In this document: piece by piece, positions 16,482 through 23,597 of the stretch | Layout of the letters: each line of letters starts with the position of its first letter | Position numbering within the stretch: position 1 is the first letter of the stretch | NCBI GenBank assembly: GCA_934408705.1 | Contig: CAKRVL010000029.1 | Coordinates: 1-28,206, forward strand | DNA from: an uncultured Blautia sp. | GTDB lineage: Bacteria; Bacillota; Clostridia; Lachnospirales; Lachnospiraceae | Length of the DNA stretch: 28,206 bases | Reading direction: 5' to 3' | The notes under the pieces: model-generated | What the model was told of the DNA's origin: nothing | Database searches by the model: none | The model's input: only the letters and a program-made list of their open reading frames with translations | Translations under genes and position numbers: made by a program

Positions 16482-18551
16482 TTATTTTCCATACTCATAC
16501 ATATGCAATTTATGAAGCGCCCTTGTGGCAGCAATATACCGCCCCTGCTTTGCCAGAGGGCTCTGATCTTCAGATGGAAACAGCGAAAATACCTGATCAA
16601 ATTCCAGTCCTTTTGCAAGATAGAAGGTAGTAACTGTAAGTCCTTTGCAGAAACTGGTGCTGTCGCGATGCAGATAGGAAAAATGATTCTCGGTGTCAAA
16701 ACCGGTTTCTTCCAGTTTTTCCTTCAAAAGCCCTGCAGCCTTTTTCGCTTCAGCTTCCGTGCGGAGGATCACAGCGACTGTTTCAAACTGTTCCTCTCCC
16801 AGCTGAAGCTTTCTAATAATTTCATCCAGAGCAGCTTCCATAGCCTGCTTTCCACTAAAGGCCAGCTCTTCTACAGGCTCACCGTGACGTTCGAACAGCT
16901 CCATATCAGTAATTCCTGCAAGCCGGTTGGCATAAGAGGCAATCTCCATCGTGTTCCGGTAGCTTTTATTCATAACGATCCGTCGGATATCTTTCCCGAA
17001 AATTTTCGGTAAAAAGCCAAGTACATCCTGATGCTCATCCTCCATAGTCTGGGCTTTATCTCCCAGAATGGTCATTCGGCACGGAAACATCATCCTGATG
17101 ATCAGATATTGGAGTCTGGAATAATCCTGCATTTCATCTACAACCAGATGCTTGATTCCATTATGGCTGTTCTGACGAAGGAGGCGGTACTTCATATAAA
17201 GTACCGGATATACATCCTCGTAACGAAGCCTTCTGTCCTGAAGCTGTACATGTGAAAGCCCCGGATAACCGCTTTCCTCCAGGAAACGGCTGTAGATCAC
17301 ATAGATATCCTGTGTCTCATACATATTCATGAATTTCTCCATGACAAGAGCACGTTCTTCTTCATCCATGTCATTATCACGAAGAGTTTCTATCTCATCT
17401 ATAAAATTCTCTGCAACAGCTTCCATTCTTGAAAGCAGAGGAATATCCTGGAATTTAAAATAGAAAAGATCTATGATCTCCTCTTCTTTTTTCATAAAAT
17501 TCTTATATTCCACATCGTGGAAATTCATCAGTCCGTCTTCCAGCAAGGCCAGGTAGCCTTCCATCTGATTCAGGAACTCTCCCGACTGCTTTTCCCTATA
17601 AAGAGAAGGCTGGTCCGGATAATTCAGGCTCTGCTCAATCTGATCGTAGCGATCCTCGCAATCAGATGCTATCCCCTTCAGCTGTCTGTAAGCAAAAAGG
17701 TCGAAGCTCATTTCCTTAATATTCTCCTCTCCAAGCTCCGGAAGAATATGGGAAATATAATCGGAAAAGATGCTGTTCGGAGACAGTATGAGAATGTTAG
17801 AGGATTTCAGATTCTGCCGGTCATGATACAAAAGATATGCAATTCTGTGCAGGGCAATGGAGGTCTTGCCACTGCCTGCTGCCCCCTGGATCACCATGAT
17901 CTTATCCTTTGTATTCCGGATAATGGCATTCTGCTCCTTCTGGATGGTGCGGACAATATTTTTCAATGCCACACTGCCGCCACTGCCAAGCTCTGCCATG
18001 AGAATCTCATCATCAATCTTCACATCACTCTCAAACTGGTAAACCATACGTCCATTCCGGATCTTATACTGCCATTTAGAGGCAATCTCTCCATAGATAG
18101 TTCCAAGAGGAGCTTCATAGGATGCCGGACCTTTGTCGTAGTCATAAAAAAGGCCACTCACAGGGGCACGCCAGTCGTAGATCAAAGGGGTACGGCCTGC
18201 CTCCTCTGCGAAATTCCCGATTCCGATATAAAAAATCTCCGGCTGGTCTTCCCCCTGGAAAAGGAAATCCACCCTGCCAAAAAAGGGGGATGCCAGCATT
18301 TTGCGAAATCTTTTTCTCATATGGATCTGCTGTTCGTTAGCATTTATCTGATGAAGAAGTGCCTGCTGGTTATCAAAGTTTTCATAACCATACTGGTCCA
18401 TCTCTGTATAATTCTCCCAGTAGTATTCGTGCATTCCTTCGATATCCTTCTGACCGTCCAGAATAGACTGGCTGATGCTGGCGATCCTGGTTTCTAATTT
18501 ATCTGTAACGTATGCAAGAAAAGCTGCTCCGTCTTTATTGTCAATTATCAT
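16482..18551 (-). CDS. helD: HelD-family RNA-polymerase-associated ATPase
   Basis: HelD is a superfamily I ATPase related to UvrD that frees stalled RNA polymerase from DNA. This one has 689 residues from the chosen start. A coiled N-terminal arm is followed by the family's YDWRAPVSG motif (126-134), Walker A GAAGSGKTS at 223-231, motif II DEMQD, and C-terminal motifs TTFYLAKGLEFD and YIAATRA. It is shorter than Bacillus subtilis HelD (about 774). I chose the ATG at 18549-18551, preceded by AAAGGAG about 10 nt upstream; an in-frame ATG at 18587 has no ribosome binding site and overlaps a TATAAT box. It lies 69 nt after an ABC exporter gene. The class is secure; an ordinary DNA helicase role is less likely. 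Confidence 0.88.
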   Translation of the reverse strand: MIIDNKDGAAFLAYVTDKLETRIASISQSILDGQKDIEGMHEYYWENYTEMDQYGYENFDNQQALLHQINANEQQIHMRKRFRKMLASPFFGRVDFLFQGEDQPEIFYIGIGNFAEEAGRTPLIYDWRAPVSGLFYDYDKGPASYEAPLGTIYGEIASKWQYKIRNGRMVYQFESDVKIDDEILMAELGSGGSVALKNIVRTIQKEQNAIIRNTKDKIMVIQGAAGSGKTSIALHRIAYLLYHDRQNLKSSNILILSPNSIFSDYISHILPELGEENIKEMSFDLFAYRQLKGIASDCEDRYDQIEQSLNYPDQPSLYREKQSGEFLNQMEGYLALLEDGLMNFHDVEYKNFMKKEEEIIDLFYFKFQDIPLLSRMEAVAENFIDEIETLRDNDMDEEERALVMEKFMNMYETQDIYVIYSRFLEESGYPGLSHVQLQDRRLRYEDVYPVLYMKYRLLRQNSHNGIKHLVVDEMQDYSRLQYLIIRMMFPCRMTILGDKAQTMEDEHQDVLGFLPKIFGKDIRRIVMNKSYRNTMEIASYANRLAGITDMELFERHGEPVEELAFSGKQAMEAALDEIIRKLQLGEEQFETVAVILRTEAEAKKAAGLLKEKLEETGFDTENHFSYLHRDSTSFCKGLTVTTFYLAKGLEFDQVFSLFPSEDQSPLAKQGRYIAATRALHKLHMYEYGK

Positions 18552-18561
18552 TATATATACG

Positions 18562-18608
18562 CTCCTTTGGCGGAAACTTTGCTCCATTATACATTATCTG
18601 CCGCCAAA
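18562..18608 (-). promoter_or_regulatory. helD: helD control region: TATAAT box inside an inverted repeat
   Basis: On the minus strand an exact TATAAT (18586-18591) sits between 8-bp arms TTTGGCGG (18601-18608) and CCGCCAAA (18566-18573). The second arm runs directly into the helD ribosome binding site, GGAG at 18562-18565. The -35 region is poor. The repeat could be an operator, or a hairpin that only transcripts coming from the ABC genes contain. Confidence 0.5.
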
Positions 18609-18620
18609 AGTATAGACAAA

Positions 18621-20468
18621 TTATGCTGTCTGTGTCTTATCAAACTGACTGTTATAAAGATCTGCGTAAAAGCCTTTTTTCGCCAGCAGTTCTTCGTGAT
18701 TACCCTGCTCGATGATGTCACCATCCTTCATTACCAGGATCATATCTGCATCCTTGATTGTAGAAAGCCTGTGAGCGATAACGAAGCTGGTTCTGCCCTT
18801 CATCAGATTATCCATCGCCTTCTGGATCTGTACCTCTGTTCTTGTATCAACGGAAGAGGTTGCCTCATCCAGGATCAGGATCTTGTTATCTGCAAGAATA
18901 GCCCTTGCAATGGTAAGAAGCTGCTTCTGTCCCTGGGAAACGTTACTGGTTTCTTCATCCAGAACCATATTATAGCCCCCTGGCTGCTGCATAATAAAGT
19001 TATGGATATGGGCTGCCTTGGCCGCTGCGATCACCTCTTCATCTGTAGCATCCAGTCTGCCGTAACGGATATTTTCCATAATGGTTCCTGAGAACAGCCA
19101 GGTATCCTGAAGAACCATTCCAAACATCTCATGAAGCTCACTTCTGTTAAAGTCTTTTACGTCATGTCCATCCACCTTGATAGAGCCGCTATTCACATCA
19201 TAGAAGCGCATGAGCAGCTTGACCATAGTAGTTTTTCCTGCACCTGTGGGACCTACAATGGCAATTTTCTGGCCATCCTTTACCTTCGCAGAAAAATCAT
19301 GGACAATAATTTTCTCCGGATCATAGCCAAAGCTTACATGATCAAATTCCACATTTCCATTCAAGCCTTCAATGGATACCGGATTCTCTCTGGTAGTCTC
19401 CTCTTCCGGCTCATCCAGAAACTCAAATACACGCTCAGAAGCAGCCGCTGAGGACTGAAGCAGGTTTGTCACCTGTGCGATCTGCTGGATAGGCTGGGTG
19501 AAGTTACGGATATACTGAAAAAAGGACTGAATATCACCAACCTCAATAGCACCCTTGATGGTGAACCATCCTCCAAGAAGTGCAACCATAACATATCCTA
19601 TATTTCCTACAAACTGCATGACAGGCATCATAATTCCGGAGAAAAACTGAGACTTCCATGCGGATTCGTATAGCTTCTGATTATCCTTCTCAAACTCTGC
19701 AACTACATCCTCTTCTTTGTTAAAAACCTTGACCACATTGTGTCCACCATAATTTTCCTCGATCTGGCCATTTACTTTTCCCAGATATTTCTGCTGTGCC
19801 TGGAAATATTTCTGGGAATGCTTCATAACATAATTAATGATAAACATGGACAGTGGCAGGATCAGAAGTGCTGCCAGCGTCATCCACACGTTAATGGAAA
19901 GCATCATCACAAACACACCGATCAGGGTTGTAACCGATGTGATCAGCTGGGTAATACTCTGATTCAGACTCATCTGAAGGGTATCCACATCATTAGTCAC
20001 ACGGGAAAGGATTTCTCCGTTTGTCCTGCTCTCATAATACTTCATAGGAAGGCGGCTGAATTTTCTGGAGATGTCTTTTCGTAAATTATAAGTAACATCA
20101 TTTGAAATTCCTGTCATCACATATCCCTGGATAAATGAGAAGCAGGCACTTGTAAGATACAATCCCAGGGTCCACATGAGAATAAAACCGATTTTTTCAA
20201 AATTAATGCTTCCTGTTCCATTTACCTTGGCTATCAGTCCGTTAAAAAGCTCTGTGGTAGCTTTTCCAAGAATTTTCGGACCTACAATATTAAAAATAGT
20301 TCCCGCAATTGCAAATATAAACATGAGAATGAAACGGAATTTGTATCGTTCCATATACTGAAAAAGACGTTTCATTGCTCCTTTAAAATCCTTTGCCTTC
20401 TCACCGGAGTGCATTCCACGTCCCCGATGTCCGCCCATCATAGGGCCTCTGGCTCTGTTTTCGCTCAT
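18621..20468 (-). CDS. ABC exporter half-transporter, catalytic-site subunit
   Basis: A membrane-fused ABC half-transporter (615 residues): six transmembrane helices over about residues 45-310, then an ATPase domain. An Arg/Gly/His-rich tail (1-25) precedes the first helix. Walker A GPTGAGKTT is at 406-414, Walker B ILILDE at 530-535 with the catalytic Glu535, and the switch His is at 566. Its signature is VSQGQ (510-514) instead of LSGGQ. These residues make it the partner with an intact Walker B, as in heterodimeric exporters such as BmrCD and TM287/288. The ATG overlaps the upstream ABC gene stop by 4 nt (ATGA), a sign of translational coupling. The substrate is unknown; multidrug export is likely given the MarR gene. 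Confidence 0.93.
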   Translation of the reverse strand: MSENRARGPMMGGHRGRGMHSGEKAKDFKGAMKRLFQYMERYKFRFILMFIFAIAGTIFNIVGPKILGKATTELFNGLIAKVNGTGSINFEKIGFILMWTLGLYLTSACFSFIQGYVMTGISNDVTYNLRKDISRKFSRLPMKYYESRTNGEILSRVTNDVDTLQMSLNQSITQLITSVTTLIGVFVMMLSINVWMTLAALLILPLSMFIINYVMKHSQKYFQAQQKYLGKVNGQIEENYGGHNVVKVFNKEEDVVAEFEKDNQKLYESAWKSQFFSGIMMPVMQFVGNIGYVMVALLGGWFTIKGAIEVGDIQSFFQYIRNFTQPIQQIAQVTNLLQSSAAASERVFEFLDEPEEETTRENPVSIEGLNGNVEFDHVSFGYDPEKIIVHDFSAKVKDGQKIAIVGPTGAGKTTMVKLLMRFYDVNSGSIKVDGHDVKDFNRSELHEMFGMVLQDTWLFSGTIMENIRYGRLDATDEEVIAAAKAAHIHNFIMQQPGGYNMVLDEETSNVSQGQKQLLTIARAILADNKILILDEATSSVDTRTEVQIQKAMDNLMKGRTSFVIAHRLSTIKDADMILVMKDGDIIEQGNHEELLAKKGFYADLYNSQFDKTQTA

Positions 20469-22621
20469 GCTAATTCCTCCTCTGAAAGCTGTGACATTGC
20501 AATCTGTCTGTAAACCTCACAATTTTTCATCAGTTCCTTATGAGTTCCGATTCCAGCCATATTTCCATCATCCAGTACAATGATCTGGTCTGCATTCAGG
20601 ATCGTACTGATTCGCTGGGCTACAATAATAGTTGTAATATCTTTTGTCTTTTCCTTCAATGCCAGACGAAGCTTACTGTCTGTTTTAAAATCCAGTGCAG
20701 AAAAGCTGTCATCAAAAATCAGGATCTCCGGCTTTTTGGCAATGGCCCTTGCAATGGAAAGACGCTGCTTCTGACCACCTGATACGTTAGTTCCGCCCTG
20801 AGAAATCGGTGCATCATAGCCTTCCGGCTTAGCCTCGATGAAATCATCAGACTGGGCAATCTGTGCAGCCAGCTTCATATCCTCTTCTGACATTTCAGGA
20901 TTACCGTAACGAATGTTAGAATCAATAGTTCCTGAGAAAAGAACTCCCTTCTGCGGAACATATCCCAGACAATTACGAAGATCATGCTGTGTCATATTCC
21001 GAACGTCCACACCATCTACTTTCACACAGCCTTTGGTTACATCATAGAATCTTGGGATCAGATTGATCAGGGTACTCTTACCACTTCCTGTACTTCCAAT
21101 GATTGCAACCGTCTGTCCTTTTTCTGCCTTAAAGGTAATATCATTGATAACATTTTCACCAGCTTCCGGATAGGCAAAGCTTACATGATCAAATTCTACT
21201 GTGCCGGCTTCCTTACTCTCCGGTTTCACCGGATCCTCCGGATCATTTACAGACGGCTCCATTTCAAGAACCTCACAGATACGTCCTGCTGCCACATTTG
21301 CCCTTGGAAGCATAATGGACATTGCTGTGATCATCAGGAAGGACATGATGATCTGCATTGCATACTGGATAAATGCCATCATATTTCCAACCTGCATAGT
21401 TCCATTATCAACGGCATGTGCGCCGAAATAAATGATTGCAACAGATACTCCATTCATGATCAGCATCATCACCGGCATCATAAAGGTCATACAACGATTT
21501 ACAAATAAATTGGTCTTTGTAAGATCCATATTTGCTTTCTCGAAGCGCTCTTCTTCATGCTTCTCGCGGCTGAATGCACGGATTACCGGGATACCGGTAA
21601 GGATTTCTCTTGTTACCAGATTCAGACGGTCAATAAGGATCTGCAGTCTGGTAAATTTGGGCATTGCAATACGAAACAGCATGAGAATCACAAGCAGGAT
21701 CAAAACCACTGCCACGGCAAGGATCCAGGTCATAGAAGAATCTGACTGGAGAACCTTAATCACACCTCCGATTCCAAGAATAGGAGCATACAGAACGATC
21801 CTGAACATCATAGTCATAACCTGCTGCACCTGCTGTACATCATTGGTGCTTCGGGTGATCAGGGATGCTGTGGAAAATTTGTGATATTCATTACTTGAGA
21901 AATGGATAACCTTGCGATATACATTGTCTCTTAAGTCATGTCCCAGTATTGCAGCCACTCTTGCTGAAAGGAAGGTGACACACACAGCTGCCAGCATAAT
22001 GATCAATGCCATAAGAATCATACGTATTCCAGAAAGTTTGATGTAATTCATCTGAATCGCATCCAGGTTCTCCCCCATCGCTTCGTATTCTGCCTTTACT
22101 CCGCTTACAGAAGCCTGGGTAAGGATAGATTCCGGCATTTTAGACAGCTTCTCATCTGCTGTTTCCAGCATCTTCTCTTTTGCTTCCGCTGGCATAGTCC
22201 CAAGAGCCTCCATCGGATCTGTTCCTTCTGGCAATGTAGAAAACATCTGACTGCCTTCCTCATTACCAGAAGCAAAGGAAGTGTACATCATAAGTGGTTT
22301 GCACAAAAGATCATTTACTTCCTCTCTTTTCTCCCCTTTGACCTCAGCCTTCAGTTCATACACCTCTCCATCCAGAACATAGGCGTTCTGAACCTTTTCC
22401 TGTGTTTCCTCATCCATAAACACCTGCAGATTTTCCATGGTACTCTTTCTCATTTTTTCTGGAACACCATCCGGGATTCCGCCCTGCTGGATACCTATAT
22501 TAATAATCTTTGAGGTATAGTCTGGCAAAGACAGATCACAGTAAGCCTGCAAAAACAGCAGTCCGATGATCAGGACGATGTAGCCTGCTGATTTTTTCAG
22601 ATATTTCATTAATTTAATCAT
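20465..22621 (-). CDS. ABC exporter half-transporter with degenerate site and large outer loop
   Basis: This 718-residue ABC half-transporter pairs with the product of the next gene. Walker A GSTGSGKST is at 509-517 and the signature VSGGQ at 613-617 is near-canonical. Walker B ends in Asp638 where the catalytic Glu should be (IFDD), and the switch His is Gln669. These two changes mark the ATP-binding but poorly hydrolysing site of heterodimeric exporters. Between the first two transmembrane helices (about 12-28 and 200-218) is an insert of about 170 residues, charged and presumably extracellular, that shorter homologues lack. It starts 27 nt after the MarR stop, with AAAGGA about 10 nt upstream. 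Its stop overlaps the next ABC gene by 4 nt. Confidence 0.93.
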   Translation of the reverse strand: MIKLMKYLKKSAGYIVLIIGLLFLQAYCDLSLPDYTSKIINIGIQQGGIPDGVPEKMRKSTMENLQVFMDEETQEKVQNAYVLDGEVYELKAEVKGEKREEVNDLLCKPLMMYTSFASGNEEGSQMFSTLPEGTDPMEALGTMPAEAKEKMLETADEKLSKMPESILTQASVSGVKAEYEAMGENLDAIQMNYIKLSGIRMILMALIIMLAAVCVTFLSARVAAILGHDLRDNVYRKVIHFSSNEYHKFSTASLITRSTNDVQQVQQVMTMMFRIVLYAPILGIGGVIKVLQSDSSMTWILAVAVVLILLVILMLFRIAMPKFTRLQILIDRLNLVTREILTGIPVIRAFSREKHEEERFEKANMDLTKTNLFVNRCMTFMMPVMMLIMNGVSVAIIYFGAHAVDNGTMQVGNMMAFIQYAMQIIMSFLMITAMSIMLPRANVAAGRICEVLEMEPSVNDPEDPVKPESKEAGTVEFDHVSFAYPEAGENVINDITFKAEKGQTVAIIGSTGSGKSTLINLIPRFYDVTKGCVKVDGVDVRNMTQHDLRNCLGYVPQKGVLFSGTIDSNIRYGNPEMSEEDMKLAAQIAQSDDFIEAKPEGYDAPISQGGTNVSGGQKQRLSIARAIAKKPEILIFDDSFSALDFKTDSKLRLALKEKTKDITTIIVAQRISTILNADQIIVLDDGNMAGIGTHKELMKNCEVYRQIAMSQLSEEELA

Positions 22622-22648
22622 GCCTGGTTGTCCTTTCTTTTTAATCAG

Positions 22649-23137
22649 TTATTCTTTATGGCAAAACGGCCCCATAGCTATCTCCTCCGTGGAAATATCC
22701 GGTCCCGGCATTGCCTGAATATTTTCTTTGATCTGCATGCAAAATCTTCTCATCAGGCAAAGCTCACTTTCAGAAAAGCCGGCAAAAACCTGTTTTTCTC
22801 CTTCCTTTGCCATGCGCATTCCTTCCTCAATAATAGACTTTCCTTCTTCGGAAAGGTAAATGCGGCTCACACGCTGATCCTTTTCATCCTGGCGACGAAA
22901 AATAATACCGGCTTTTTCCAGACGCTGGATACTTACCGTTACTGTGGGTGGCTTCACATCCAGCTTCTTAGCCAATTCCTTCTGACTGCAGCCATCTTCT
23001 CTCCACAAAACAGCCAGTATAGGCATCTGCCTTGGGTGGATTCCCAGCTTCTGTAGTCTTCCAAAGCATTTCAACATATAGAGACGGCTGATTTCCATTA
23101 TCATACGCTGAATACTTTTATCATTATCACGTTCCAA
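22649..23137 (-). CDS. MarR-family transcriptional regulator
   Basis: A MarR-type dimeric winged-helix regulator of 162 residues. The helix-turn-helix covers about 50-76 (SQKELAKKL then the recognition helix after VKPPTVT) and the wing, with the typical DQRVSRIYLSEEG pattern, about 81-99. Flanking helices form the dimer interface. The start is TTG at 23135-23137, preceded by GAGGTGAG; an in-frame stop just upstream leaves no earlier start, and the next ATG (residue 12) would cut into the first helix. It leads a marR-ABC-ABC operon, so it probably represses both exporter genes and itself until a ligand binds, using the palindrome at 23167-23184. The ligand is unknown. Confidence 0.93.
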   Translation of the reverse strand: MERDNDKSIQRMIMEISRLYMLKCFGRLQKLGIHPRQMPILAVLWREDGCSQKELAKKLDVKPPTVTVSIQRLEKAGIIFRRQDEKDQRVSRIYLSEEGKSIIEEGMRMAKEGEKQVFAGFSESELCLMRRFCMQIKENIQAMPGPDISTEEIAMGPFCHKE

Positions 23138-23166
23138 ATTCTCACCTCACTTGCTGCATTCTTCTT

Positions 23167-23184
23167 ATTAGTTAGACGACTAAT
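23167..23184. promoter_or_regulatory. Probable MarR operator
   Basis: A perfect palindrome ATTAGT-N6-ACTAAT lies 29-47 nt upstream of the marR start, directly after TATAAA-like -10 sequences on the minus strand. Its TTAG/CTAA form, size and place fit MarR-family operators that block transcription starting just upstream. Sole dependence on this MarR is inferred. Confidence 0.65.
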
Positions 23185-23189
23185 TTTAT

Positions 23190-23242
23190 AGTTTATACTT
23201 TCTCACAAAAAACGCAAGTGTTTTTTGTGCAGTTTATACTTT
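23190..23242 (-). repeat. Repeated promoter-like element flanking an inverted repeat
   Basis: The 12-mer AGTTTATACTTT occurs exactly at 23190-23201 and 23231-23242, 41 bp apart. Between them is a perfect 10-bp inverted repeat (CACAAAAAAC at 23204-23213, GTTTTTTGTG at 23220-23229). On the minus strand each 12-mer carries a TATAAA -10-like box, so tandem promoters of the marR operon are possible; neither has a good -35. Between 23243 and 23334 I see only AT-rich sequence. Confidence 0.45.
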
Positions 23243-23334
23243 TTTAAGATTTAATCAGCAGTATAAATTTCTTCTAAATGTTTTTTTATTTTGTCAGGCT
23301 AAATATTTCGCAAATTAAGGAAACAGCCGGGCAG

Positions 23335-23391
23335 AAAAAATACCGCCTGCAAATCTGTTTTCACAGATTAAGCAGACGGTATCTGATTTTT
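23335..23391 (-). terminator. Bidirectional terminator after the clpB operon
   Basis: Bases 23340-23350 pair with 23372-23382 (11 bp, one mismatch) and 23352-23357 with 23364-23369, giving a long two-part hairpin. On the minus strand it is followed by six T residues (complement of 23335-23340), 24 nt past the DUF4250 gene. On the plus strand TTTTT lies at 23387-23391. It separates the heat-shock unit from the marR operon. Confidence 0.85.
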
Positions 23392-23405
23392 AAGTGATTG
23401 CCATC

Positions 23406-23579
23406 TCAGATAAACTGATTGGTTGCTTCGTCATAATGATAATCAATGGAATCCATCTTCTCCAGCAGAGATTTTCTGTTTAATCCACGGCAGGTACATA
23501 AAGCCTCCAGAGAATCATAATAATCTCTCAGCTGAGTATTTACATAACTAAGCAGAATCATGGGATCTTTGGGTATCAT
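23406..23579 (-). CDS. DUF4250 family small protein
   Basis: A 57-residue protein starting MIPKDPMILLSYVNTQLRD and ending at a TGA (23406-23408). The PKDP opening, the LLSYVNTQLRDYY helix and the C-terminal YDEATNQF stretch match, as I recall it, the short uncharacterised DUF4250 family of Clostridia, which has this length. Two internal cysteines (28 and 30) are seen. AAGGAG lies about 7 nt upstream of the ATG. It starts 18 nt after the clpB stop and is followed closely by a strong terminator, so it should share the clpB promoter and HrcA control. The predicted two-helix structure resembles a tiny helix-turn-helix, but no function is known. Confidence 0.88.
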   Translation of the reverse strand: MIPKDPMILLSYVNTQLRDYYDSLEALCTCRGLNRKSLLEKMDSIDYHYDEATNQFI

Positions 23580-23597
23580 AAGGTCTCCTTCGTTTCT

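Noticed and set aside
17517..18497. Plus-strand open frame of 326 codons opposite helD
   Set aside because: Antisense to conserved helD motifs, with no ribosome binding site or promoter and an odd composition.
18552..18587. Upstream ATG at 18587 as the helD start
   Set aside because: No ribosome binding site stands before it and it overlaps the TATAAT box; the ATG at 18551 has AAAGGAG about 10 nt upstream.
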